A model generated the notes under the pieces. That model had not been told where the DNA came from, did no database searches, and worked only from the letters and a program-made list of their open reading frames with translations. Positions 1-8,722 of a stretch of 39,534 bases of DNA are shown here, piece after piece. Each line of letters opens with the position of its first letter. Position 1 is the first letter of the stretch. Origin of the DNA: Phycisphaeraceae bacterium (lineage in GTDB: Bacteria > Planctomycetota > Phycisphaerae > Phycisphaerales > Phycisphaeraceae); assembly GCA_019634195.1 (NCBI GenBank), contig JAHQVV010000162.1, forward strand, positions 1 through 39,534, in the 5' to 3' direction. The position numbers and the translations under genes are program-made.

Positions 1-302
1 TCGGAGTAGGCCCCCTCGGCCCGGAAGGTCGCGACCTCGGTGACGAAGCGGCCCTGGCCCTTGGGCGCGGCGGTGTAGACGATCACGACGCCGAACGCGG
101 CGCCTACGGCCGCGGATTCGGGGAAGATCGTCTGCACCTGATCGGGCGTCGCGTCGGTCGCGGCGTCGTAGTCCTTCGGCTCCTGGCCCATCAGCGCGTC
201 CCGCACGCAGCCCCCCGCGAGGTACGCGATGTGGCCCCGCTTGCGCAGTTCGGCGATGATCTGCACCGCCGCGAGGCGGGGGCTAGTGATGGGCTGGGCC
301 AT
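1..302 (-). CDS. CCA tRNA nucleotidyltransferase / poly(A) polymerase family, N-terminal part (runs off the window edge)
   Basis: Reverse-strand translation from ATG at 302: MAQPITSPRLAAVQIIAELRKRGHIAYLAGGCVRDALMGQEPKDYDAATDATPDQVQTIFPESAAVGAAFGVVIVY...; GGCVRD and DYDAATDATP are class II nucleotidyltransferase motifs. Missing from the ORF track because it is truncated. Confidence 0.93.
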   Translation of the reverse strand, partial: MAQPITSPRLAAVQIIAELRKRGHIAYLAGGCVRDALMGQEPKDYDAATDATPDQVQTIFPESAAVGAAFGVVIVYTAAPKGQGRFVTEVATFRAEGAYS

Positions 303-412
303 AGGCGGGAGTGTAGCGGACGATTAGAGCATTTTTTCGGACGGTCCAGGTTGTGACACCTACAAGCGTGGGATAGACTTGGGAGAGGTCAAGCACCTCA
401 GGAAATCAGGCG

Positions 413-628
413 ATGATCAGGATGGGACAGGTGTCTTTAATGACGTTGGCTGGTTTGGTTTGGCTCGCTGGCTGCGGCACGAACCCGCTGAGCAGTGACC
501 TGCCCCGTACGCCGTATGGCCGATATCAGGCCCTGCGCGGGGGCGAACCGCCCCAGGAAGAGCTGGATTCGTTCGGCAATTCCCGCCCGGCACTGCGTGC
601 AAGACTTCGGCCGATGGACCGGCCCTAA
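413..628 (+). CDS. small putative lipoprotein (71 aa)
   Basis: ORF with signal peptide and LAGC lipobox (MTLAGLVWLAGCGTN); promoter-like TTGTGA-N17-TAGACT upstream (351-379). Confidence 0.55.
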   Translation: MIRMGQVSLMTLAGLVWLAGCGTNPLSSDLPRTPYGRYQALRGGEPPQEELDSFGNSRPALRARLRPMDRP

Positions 629-739
629 GGCAGCTTGCCCAGACCGCCTGACCGGCAAAGGCTGGGCCACGAGTACTGAACGCGCGATTTTTATCGCACT
701 TTCCCGCACAAGTTTCAAAGATAAGAAAGGTATCAGTCG

Positions 740-1447
740 ATGAAACGTAGGGTTACAAGACGCCGGGTGGAACATGGCGTCACCTTTCATCGACTTGCCA
801 GTGGGAAGAAGCGGTTGCTCGATCAACGCACATTACGGGTTTTGGGTTCGCTCGTCGTCGGGATGACGTTGGTCAGTGCGATCCTCCTCGCCCTTGAGCC
901 CGACCCCGGCTACCGCACCAATGCGTGGTCGCTCACGGCATTGGATATGTCCAGCGATACTGCACGGGACGAGATCCTTGGCGTGCCCGACGGCCGGAAG
1001 TGGAACTACATCATCATCCACGACTCTCGCGGCGTCACAGGCAACGCGAAGGAGTTGGATAAAGCTTGGAACCTTCAGTATGCCCGCCAAGGCCTGCCCG
1101 CAACACGCGGCGCGGGCTACCATTTCGTCATCAACGACCGGGAAGGCCGTTCTGACGGCGAAGTCGAGATCGCCCGCCGATGGAAAGACCAGCTCGCTGG
1201 TGACTACATTGCTGGTGAGCAGGCGGACAAATGGAACCGTGAGGCGATCGGTGTCTGCCTCATGGGGGATGCGGACAACCGGCCCTTCAGCGACGATCAG
1301 ATGGACGCGACGGTCAAGCTCGTTCGGTTGCTTCAGCAAGCCTACGACATCCCCCGCAGCAGGGTCTTCTTGCACACCGGCCGATCCGCTGATTCCTTGG
1401 CACGGTTTTTCCCGGCTGGCGAGTTCCGCAAGCAGATCCGCGAGTAG
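740..1447 (+). CDS. PGRP / N-acetylmuramoyl-L-alanine amidase_2-like protein with N-terminal TM segment
   Basis: WNYIIIHDSRGVTGNA ... GAGYHFVINDREGRSDGEVEIARRW ... AIGVCLMGD pattern; AAAGG ribosome-binding site upstream of ATG. Confidence 0.8.
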   Translation: MKRRVTRRRVEHGVTFHRLASGKKRLLDQRTLRVLGSLVVGMTLVSAILLALEPDPGYRTNAWSLTALDMSSDTARDEILGVPDGRKWNYIIIHDSRGVTGNAKELDKAWNLQYARQGLPATRGAGYHFVINDREGRSDGEVEIARRWKDQLAGDYIAGEQADKWNREAIGVCLMGDADNRPFSDDQMDATVKLVRLLQQAYDIPRSRVFLHTGRSADSLARFFPAGEFRKQIRE

Positions 1448-1723
1448 CCGCCGGTCCAGTTCTGATCAACATAATCGATTCACCGGCCGATTCTACCGAC
1501 CGTTTTTCTGTCTAAGCTTATCCTTAGCAAGAACTTAGCCGATATTCGCAATGGCTGGTAGTGGCAGTGCGCCGTTTGATTGTTCGCCTGCTTGTTGCTT
1601 GCGGCCGCGTAAAGGCGTAGAGTATGTGCATACGTTATACGGTTATTCCGAGACAACCAGGGAATGCATCGCGTTGTAAGTCGCCCTCTACGCGGGGTTT
1701 AGGGCTTGACGCGTTGCCCGGCA

Positions 1724-2611
1724 ATGGCTGAGTTTCACCAGATCGCGGGCTTTGACGTGGTAGCGACCCTCGGAGAGGGTGCTGCCAGCAAGCTGTATCG
1801 TGTCCGTGACAAGCATGGCAAAGAGTTTTGCCTCAAGCGAGTTGTCAAGGATTCACCGAGCCAACAACGCTTCATCGACCAAGCGGTCGCCGAGTACGAG
1901 GTCAGCAGACACCTCGATTCGCCACTGATCCGAAAAGTCCACAAGCTGATCCGCCAACGGGCCCTGCTGCGAACCAGCGAGGTGCTCGTGCTGATGGAGT
2001 TGGTCGAGGGCCGGACGATCGAGACGGTCAAATTCAAAGGGATGATCGGCTACTGCAAGCTGTTCCACGCCGCGGCCAAGGGCCTGCATCACATGCACGA
2101 GGCCGGCTATATCCACGCCGATATCAAACCCAACAACATCATGGTCACACGTGAGGGCATGGTAAAGATCATCGATTTTGGCCAGAGCTGTAAGAACGGC
2201 ACGGTCAAGGAGCGGATCCAGGGCACGCCGGACTACATCGCCCCCGAGCAGGTCAAGCGCCAGCCGATCACCCCTAAGACCGATCTCTTTAACCTCGGCG
2301 CCACGATGTACTGGCTGCTGACCGGCCAGCGTGTGCCGACGATGATGCCCCGCAAAGACCGAGGTGAGACGATACAGCTCCGCACGGAGGAAGCGGAGAA
2401 GTCGTTGCAATCGCCCATCGCTCTTGTGCCGACTTGCCCGCCGGCCCTGTCGAACCTGATCCTCGAGTGTGTTGCCAAGTCGCCAGATGATCGACCCAGC
2501 CATATGCAGGAGGTCATGGACCGTGTCGAGATCGCCGCGGGTCAGGCTAAACGCAATCAGCCCGAGGCAGAAGAGGACAACGTTACGGATGATTCGCTGG
2601 CCAAGAAGTAG
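1724..2611 (+). CDS. serine/threonine protein kinase
   Basis: LGEGAASKLYRV glycine-rich loop, FCLKRV lysine, HADIKPNNIM catalytic loop, IIDFGQS, GTPDYIAPEQ. ORF track start is 1706; MAEFHQ at 1724 is a plausible start. Confidence 0.93.
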   Translation: MAEFHQIAGFDVVATLGEGAASKLYRVRDKHGKEFCLKRVVKDSPSQQRFIDQAVAEYEVSRHLDSPLIRKVHKLIRQRALLRTSEVLVLMELVEGRTIETVKFKGMIGYCKLFHAAAKGLHHMHEAGYIHADIKPNNIMVTREGMVKIIDFGQSCKNGTVKERIQGTPDYIAPEQVKRQPITPKTDLFNLGATMYWLLTGQRVPTMMPRKDRGETIQLRTEEAEKSLQSPIALVPTCPPALSNLILECVAKSPDDRPSHMQEVMDRVEIAAGQAKRNQPEAEEDNVTDDSLAKK

Positions 2612-2612
2612 C

Positions 2613-2646
2613 CGTATAGAGCCTGTTGGAGGACAGGCTCTATACG
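2613..2646. repeat. perfect 14-bp inverted repeat with 6-nt loop just after the kinase stop codon
   Basis: CGTATAGAGCCTGT-TGGAGG-ACAGGCTCTATACG; no T-tract follows. Confidence 0.9.
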
Positions 2647-2736
2647 CACTCAAGTGCCCTGATTCATTGGGATTACGCGATTTTTCTTGTTGTGATGGCC
2701 TTGCTGTTCGTTAAGGGTCAGGGTTATACTTCTTGC

Positions 2737-5019
2737 ATGAATAACCTTAGTCCTTTGCGTGGCTTGCTCACTGTCCTGATTGTGATGAGTTGTTTTTTCG
2801 CATGCTCCACGACGCATGCCCAGGGCAGCAAGCTGACCGATGAACAGGTCGACGACGCGGTCGAAGCGATCAAGGCTTTCCTCTACAAGGCCCAGGCCGA
2901 GGACGGCGGCTGGTACGGCGCATACCACTCCGGACCGCAAGAACCCGAGTCTAAGAACAACTGGGGCCCGACCGCGATGGCGGCGCTCGCGTTGATCGTC
3001 TCCGGCGAATCGCCCCAGAACCCAAAGATCAAGAAGGCCCTTGAGAAGCTGGCCGAGGTCGAGATCACCGGCGTCTATTCTCTGTCCATGCGGGCACACG
3101 TCTGGTCCTACCTGCCTCAAGACATCTTCGGCAAGCTGCTGCTCAAGGACGCGGACACTATGCTCCGCTCGTCCTACGACAAGTCACGGTTCAACTACCC
3201 TGTCGCTAAAGAAAATGAGTCAACCATTGGCAATCAAGGCAACCGCATCGATAACTCCACCACGCAGTACGGGGTGCTCGCGCTGTGGCAGGCCGACAAA
3301 CGCGGCGTCAATGTGCCCGATGGTTTTTGGCTTGACGCGATCGAGAACTTCCTGGGCCAACAATCGGAGGCCGACGGCGGCTGGGCCTACTCCGGCAACC
3401 GCAACACGACCCAGTCGATGACTCTCGCCGGCCTCACCGTCATGTTCGTCGCTCAGCAGGAACTCTACCGCGATCAGAGCAAGCCCAACGCCAAGGTCAC
3501 CGCCTCGATCGAGAAGGGGCTGAAGTATCTCAACGAAAACTTCAATGTCGGCGACAGAGTCCACGGTGGTGCAAGCTACATGTGGTACGGCTACGAGCGC
3601 GTCGGTCTCGCCTCGGGCATCAAGTACTTCGGGGGCAAAGACTGGTTCCAAGAAATCGCCCAGCAGATCGTTGCCAAGAAAGCCAACTACGGCAGTTCGA
3701 TCCATACCGCCGCCTTCGACCTCATGTTCCTGGCCCGCGGCCGCGTCCCCGTCTGGATCAACAAGCTCCAGATCCCCGGCACCGCATGGAACAACCGGCC
3801 CAACGACGTCTACTTCCTCAACCGTTTCATCTCCGAGTACCGCGAGCACGAAGTCAACTGGCAGGTCGTCGGCATCGAGTCTAACCCCCGCGAGTGGATG
3901 AGCGCGCCGCTGATGTGGATCAGCTCCGACGGTTCCATCGACTGGACCGACGAACAGGTCGGCAAGATCAAGACCTATATCGATCTCGGCGGGACCGTCA
4001 TCGTCAACCCGGAAGACCGCTCCTCCAGCTTCCGCGCCAGCATCGAAGACCTGGCCGAGAAGATGTACCCCGAGCTGAAGTTCGAGGCCGCGACACGCGA
4101 GCACCCCATGGCCAACCTCCTCGAGGGCAACCCCCGCGGCTCCAAGAAGCCCGAGTTCGAGATCCTCAGCAACGGCGCCCGCGTGCTCATGATCATGCCC
4201 AAGAACGACTGGGGCATGATCTTCCAGAAAGACGAGAAGCCCAATCCCGACAAGACCTCGGCCTGGCGCGACATCGTCAACATCTACGGCGTTGTAACGG
4301 ATCGCGGCGAACTGACCCCGCGACTCTCTAGCCCGTGGGTTGGCAAGAAGCAACGCGAGACCACCGGCACCATCAAGGTCGTCATCCCGCAGTGGGAAGA
4401 CGAGGCCGGCAAGATCCATGAGACCGACGTCTACCGCGTGATGAAAAACATCATGCACAACGAGACCGGCCGAGCGCTCGACGTGCAGACCCTGCCGCTG
4501 TCCGAGCTCGCTGGAGCGGGGCCATCGCTGCTGCACATGGTCGGTGTCAACGAGGTCAAGATCACCCCCGCAGAACGCGACGCGATCTCGGCCTACGTCC
4601 AGTCCGGCGGCACCGTCCTGATCGAGAACCTCGGCGGCATGGGCAAGTTCGCGACCTCCGTCCGTGACCAGCTCAACCCGCTCTTCCCCGGCACCGAGGA
4701 CAAGGTCAGCACACGCAGCGACATCATCACCGGCCGGAACCTGCCGGAGGGCTCGACCAGCAACCGCCGCGTCGTCTACCGCAGCCTCGTCATCCAGCGG
4801 GCCAACCCCGACGGCCGACTGCTGCTCCGCGGCTGGGAGAAAGACAAACGATACCCGGTGCTCTTGTCCTACGAGGACCTGTCCCTGGGCATGCTCGGTG
4901 TCAAGCAGTACGGCATCAACGGCTACAGCATCAAGAGCGCCCGCGACCTGATGATTAACATCCTTCTCGACGCCGATAAAGCCAAATCCGCCGGCAACGC
5001 CGCAGCCGCGGCGGAGTGA
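2737..5019 (+). CDS. prenyltransferase/squalene-oxidase-like repeats plus DUF4159 domain protein, secreted
   Basis: Signal peptide MNNLSPLRGLLTVLIVMSCFFACSTTHAQ from ATG 2737; EDGGWYGAYHSG / EADGGWAYSGNRNT alpha-toroid-type repeats; C-terminal LGGTVIVNPEDRSSSFR and SGGTVLIENLGG. Upstream extension to 2626 is not signal-peptide-like. Confidence 0.8.
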   Translation: MNNLSPLRGLLTVLIVMSCFFACSTTHAQGSKLTDEQVDDAVEAIKAFLYKAQAEDGGWYGAYHSGPQEPESKNNWGPTAMAALALIVSGESPQNPKIKKALEKLAEVEITGVYSLSMRAHVWSYLPQDIFGKLLLKDADTMLRSSYDKSRFNYPVAKENESTIGNQGNRIDNSTTQYGVLALWQADKRGVNVPDGFWLDAIENFLGQQSEADGGWAYSGNRNTTQSMTLAGLTVMFVAQQELYRDQSKPNAKVTASIEKGLKYLNENFNVGDRVHGGASYMWYGYERVGLASGIKYFGGKDWFQEIAQQIVAKKANYGSSIHTAAFDLMFLARGRVPVWINKLQIPGTAWNNRPNDVYFLNRFISEYREHEVNWQVVGIESNPREWMSAPLMWISSDGSIDWTDEQVGKIKTYIDLGGTVIVNPEDRSSSFRASIEDLAEKMYPELKFEAATREHPMANLLEGNPRGSKKPEFEILSNGARVLMIMPKNDWGMIFQKDEKPNPDKTSAWRDIVNIYGVVTDRGELTPRLSSPWVGKKQRETTGTIKVVIPQWEDEAGKIHETDVYRVMKNIMHNETGRALDVQTLPLSELAGAGPSLLHMVGVNEVKITPAERDAISAYVQSGGTVLIENLGGMGKFATSVRDQLNPLFPGTEDKVSTRSDIITGRNLPEGSTSNRRVVYRSLVIQRANPDGRLLLRGWEKDKRYPVLLSYEDLSLGMLGVKQYGINGYSIKSARDLMINILLDADKAKSAGNAAAAAE

Positions 5020-5048
5020 GCTATCTTTCAAAACCTAGCGAAGGAAGC

Positions 5049-5075
5049 ACCGGCGTCACTGCCGGTGTTTTTTCT
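5049..5075 (+). terminator. rho-independent terminator of the DUF4159 gene
   Basis: CACCGGC-GTCACT-GCCGGTG followed by TTTTTT. Confidence 0.85.
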
Positions 5076-5167
5076 TTCGTGCGGTTTCAATTTGATTCCA
5101 GCGCTGCTTATCCCCTCTCCAGGGGAAGGGGTTTCAATCAGCTACAGCTCTAAACGTTTTATGAGCA

Positions 5168-6076
5168 CTAACGCGCTCTTGCCGCGCGTTGTTGCAGGTA
5201 CCACCGCAGCACCGCGATCAAGGGCTCGGTCGTGTCGACGAGTACATGGTCCATCCCGCGGGCGGCCAGTGATCGGCGGAGGGTCGAGAGGTGCGCTTCA
5301 ATGAGCTGCTGGTAGCTGGCCGCGACTTGCTGGGGCCGGGTGTTCACGGCCGGGCCTGCTTCCGGGTCGATCATCCGGAGCCCGCGCGACTCGGTAGGCA
5401 GGGCTCGTTCGTCGGGCGTCAGTACCTGAAACACGACGATCTCGTGGCCGGCAAAACGCAGGCGGTCAAACACGTCCAGCATTGGCTCGGTTTCATCCAG
5501 GAGGTCGCTTACCACCGCGATTGCGGCCTTATGGCCGCGCAGCGTGTGCGCGAGCTGCTCGAGCGACCCGGCGAGGTCGGCTTGTCCCGACGCAGGCTCG
5601 GCCTGCTCCAGGTCGGCGAGCATTATCTGCAACTGCCGCAGCGACCCGGTCGGCGGGTGCAGGCAGCGCAGCCGCTTGTCGAACACGCCGAGCGCCGCCC
5701 GGTCGCCTTGGCGGATCGACAGCGTCGTCAGCGCGGCGGCGAGTTGCTGGGCGACCGCGAACTTTGTCGCCTGGTTGGCTTGTGGCTTGCCTTTGAGCCC
5801 CGCGAAATCCATCGACGCCGAGCCATCGACCATGACGTGCAGGTTCAGGTCCGTTTCGCGTCGGTAGCGTTTGAGGTAGTAGCGGTCGGTTCGGCCGTAG
5901 CGTTTCCAGTCGATCGACCGCAGGTCGTCGCCTGGCGTGTAGGGGCGGTAGTCGTGAAACTCGATCCCGCTGCCGCGCAGAGGCGAAGCGTGTCGGCCGG
6001 TGTACAAGCCGTCAACCAACTGCTTGGCTGCGAAGTACAGGCCGTCCAGGCCGGCGATGGGATCACGCTTGGGCAT
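5168..6076 (-). CDS. DUF58 domain (vWA-like) protein
   Basis: MPKRDPIAGLDGLYFAAKQLVDGLYTGRHASPLRGSGIEFHDYRPYTPGDDLRSIDWKRYGRTDRYYLKRYRRETDLNLHVMVDGSASM: canonical DUF58 sequence. Confidence 0.93.
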   Translation of the reverse strand: MPKRDPIAGLDGLYFAAKQLVDGLYTGRHASPLRGSGIEFHDYRPYTPGDDLRSIDWKRYGRTDRYYLKRYRRETDLNLHVMVDGSASMDFAGLKGKPQANQATKFAVAQQLAAALTTLSIRQGDRAALGVFDKRLRCLHPPTGSLRQLQIMLADLEQAEPASGQADLAGSLEQLAHTLRGHKAAIAVVSDLLDETEPMLDVFDRLRFAGHEIVVFQVLTPDERALPTESRGLRMIDPEAGPAVNTRPQQVAASYQQLIEAHLSTLRRSLAARGMDHVLVDTTEPLIAVLRWYLQQRAARAR

Positions 6077-6207
6077 CGCTCCATCATAAGGCTTGTTAGC
6101 GGTCCGGCTGCAGGGGTCGGTACCTTGTAGAAGGGATTTCATCGATTGGATATCACCATCGTAGGGGTGTGACACGTTCTGACAGCAGCGATGGGTACAC
6201 TACCCCG

Positions 6208-8712
6208 ATGTTCGGGCGGATTGATCATCTGGGGGGCGAGCGGTCTAAGCGGGCTGGGTGGACCTGGCTGTCACGCCTGGCGGTGGCGTGGATCGTCGGG
6301 ATCGTCCTGGCGGCGCAGTGGCCAAACCGGTGGGTGCTGTTTGCGGGCGCGCTGGCTGCTTTGTCGGCGTCGGTGTGGTTGATGTTCCGCCGGTGTGGCC
6401 GCGCGGCGTACGCGGCCGGGCTGGTTGCCTTGGCGTTGGTCGGCGGCGCGTGGTTTATCGTTCAACGGGACTATGTGCCGGCCGACCACGTCTCGCGTTT
6501 CGTCCATGAAGAGCCCGCGATCGCCGGCCTGCGCGGAACAGTTGCGAGTATCCCGCGCGAGGTCAAGCCCGACCAGGGAACGTTCGGCGCGTTTAGCTTC
6601 GAGAAGCCCGGCACGCTGTTCGAGTTGGAGATCGAGGCGGCCGATGCGGGCGGGGGTTTTGAACCGGCCAGCGGCAGCATGCTGGTTCGGCTCAAGCGGC
6701 ACGACCACCGCCCGGTGTTGGGCCAGCGGATCGAGGTGCTGGGCTGGATGAGCGCGATCGGCCCGACGCAGAACCCCGGCGAGTTCGACTACCGGGCCTA
6801 CCTGCAGCGGCAGGGCATCAGCGGACGCATCTCGCTGATGGGCCGAGGCAACTGGCGGGCGCTTGGGCCGCCGCCACGCTGGGCGTTTACGGGGCTTCGC
6901 CGGGTGATCGGCGACGCTTCGGCGCGGTCGCTTCGGCTGGGTATGCCCGAAGACGAAGCGCAGCAAGCGCTGCTCGATGCGCTGTTGCTTGGCCGACGCA
7001 CCGGCGAGATGCAGGAACTGAGCGACTCGTTCCGCGCGGTCGGTCTCAGCCACGTGCTTTCGATCAGCGGGGCGCATCTCGGCATCCTGTTGTTCCTGGT
7101 CTGGGCGCTCGGTCGGCTGATGATCGGTCGGCCCAGCGTCGTTACGGCGTTTGTGCTTGCCGTGCTCGTGCTGTTCCTGCTCGCGGTCCCATGGCGGACG
7201 CCTATCATCCGCGCCGCGATCATGGCGGCGGTGTTCTGCTTCGGCTACGGGTTCGGGCGTCGGCTCACGGGTGTCCAGGTCCTCTCGGTCGCGACGCTCA
7301 TCGTGCTGATCTGGAAGCCGACCGAGTTGTTCTCCGCCGGGTTTCAGCTCAGCTTCGGCGTGGTCGGCGCGATCCTGCTGTTCGGCGGTCCGGTGTCGCG
7401 GCGGGTGATGCCCGAGCCGGAGGTCAAGATCATCCACCCCTCGGCCTGGGATCTGCTGATGCGTTGGCTGGTGGATTTCTTCGCGGTCAGCCTGGTCGCG
7501 TTCGCGGTGGCGCTGCCGATGGTGATGTTCCACTTCCAGCTGATCAGCCCGCTGGCGGTGCTGCTGTCGATGCTCGCGCTGCCGGTGCTGACCGCGGTGC
7601 TGGCGGTGGGGTACCTGAAGATGTTGGTGGGTTTGGTCTCGCCTGCGGCGGGGTCGCTGCTGTCGGTGCCGATGGCGTGGGTGGGCGACTCGTTGTCGGC
7701 GCTCGTTGTCCAGGCCCAGCGATGGCCGGGCTCGAGCTTCACGTTGCCAACGCAGCCCTCGATCGCGTGGACGCTGTCGTGCTCCGCATTGGTCGTCGCG
7801 TTGCTCAGCGGCCTGTTCGGTAAGCAGAGGATCGCGCTGATTTTATGCACCTTGCTGGTGTGCGGCTGGGGCTGGCTTGAACAACGCCCCCGATCGGTCA
7901 TGGATGGCTATGGCCGCCCGGCACTGGTGCTCAACATGTTCGCGGTCGGCGACGGCTCGTGCTTCCTGATCCGCAGCGGCGACGAGACACTCATGTTCGA
8001 CTGCGGCTCGCAGGGCTACTGGCGGATCGGGCGGCGGAGCATCGTGCCCGCGCTCAATGCGCTTTCGGTGCCGCGCATCGACACGCTGATGCTTTCGCAC
8101 GCGGATCTGGACCATTTTGTTGGTGTGCTGGATGTGCTCGACGCGGTCGCGGTGGGGCGGGTGCTGGTGTCCCCGGACGTGCTGCGTGAGGCCGAGGCGA
8201 ATCCACGCGGCGCGGCGGCCTACCTTGTCCAATCGATCCGCGAGCGCGGCTACGAGCCCGTGCCTGTCGAGCAGGGGTGGTCCATGACGATGGGTGACGC
8301 GACGCTTGAGCTGCTCTGGCCCGCGCCGGGCTACGTGTCAGAGAAGAACAACAACAACTCGCTCGTGCTGGCGATCGAATCGGCGGGCCGACGCGTGCTG
8401 CTCAACGGCGACATCCAGGACGACGCGATCCGCCAGCTCCTCGGCTCGGGCGCATTACTCAAAGCCGACGTTACCGACCTGGCCCACCACGGCAGCTTCG
8501 TCGACGCGTCCCCGGATTGGCTTGAAGCGGTCGGCCCGGGCGTGGTCCTGCAATCCGCGGGCCCGCGGCGTGATGATGAAGACCGCTGGGCGGTGCCGCT
8601 CAAGCAGGCCGGCATTCGGCGCATGCGGACAACGGACCACGGCATGGTCGAGCTCCGTATCACTTCAGGCGGCAAGCTGATGTGGTCCACCCACCGCGCG
8701 ACAGTGTACTGA
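6208..8712 (+). CDS. comEC: ComEC/Rec2 family DNA-uptake channel with C-terminal metallo-beta-lactamase domain
   Basis: DALLLGRRTGEMQELSDSFRAVGLSHVLSISGAHLGIL competence domain; MLSHADLDHFVGVLDVL HxDxDH motif. ORF track extends to 6169; ATG 6208 preferred. Confidence 0.92.
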   Translation: MFGRIDHLGGERSKRAGWTWLSRLAVAWIVGIVLAAQWPNRWVLFAGALAALSASVWLMFRRCGRAAYAAGLVALALVGGAWFIVQRDYVPADHVSRFVHEEPAIAGLRGTVASIPREVKPDQGTFGAFSFEKPGTLFELEIEAADAGGGFEPASGSMLVRLKRHDHRPVLGQRIEVLGWMSAIGPTQNPGEFDYRAYLQRQGISGRISLMGRGNWRALGPPPRWAFTGLRRVIGDASARSLRLGMPEDEAQQALLDALLLGRRTGEMQELSDSFRAVGLSHVLSISGAHLGILLFLVWALGRLMIGRPSVVTAFVLAVLVLFLLAVPWRTPIIRAAIMAAVFCFGYGFGRRLTGVQVLSVATLIVLIWKPTELFSAGFQLSFGVVGAILLFGGPVSRRVMPEPEVKIIHPSAWDLLMRWLVDFFAVSLVAFAVALPMVMFHFQLISPLAVLLSMLALPVLTAVLAVGYLKMLVGLVSPAAGSLLSVPMAWVGDSLSALVVQAQRWPGSSFTLPTQPSIAWTLSCSALVVALLSGLFGKQRIALILCTLLVCGWGWLEQRPRSVMDGYGRPALVLNMFAVGDGSCFLIRSGDETLMFDCGSQGYWRIGRRSIVPALNALSVPRIDTLMLSHADLDHFVGVLDVLDAVAVGRVLVSPDVLREAEANPRGAAAYLVQSIRERGYEPVPVEQGWSMTMGDATLELLWPAPGYVSEKNNNNSLVLAIESAGRRVLLNGDIQDDAIRQLLGSGALLKADVTDLAHHGSFVDASPDWLEAVGPGVVLQSAGPRRDDEDRWAVPLKQAGIRRMRTTDHGMVELRITSGGKLMWSTHRATVY

Positions 8713-8722
8713 CCGGTAGCCG

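Noticed and set aside
3220-5031. 603-aa antisense ORF opposite the DUF4159 gene
   Set aside because: Low-complexity Asp/Val/Gly-rich translation typical of the antisense frame of GC-rich coding DNA; the plus-strand gene has recognisable domains.
6271-7533. 420-aa antisense ORF opposite comEC (and similar ones at 11564-12658, 16476-17264, 24154-25263, 28379-29590, 35166-36311)
   Set aside because: All lie opposite confidently identified genes and have Arg/Asp/His/Val-biased composition with no family motif.
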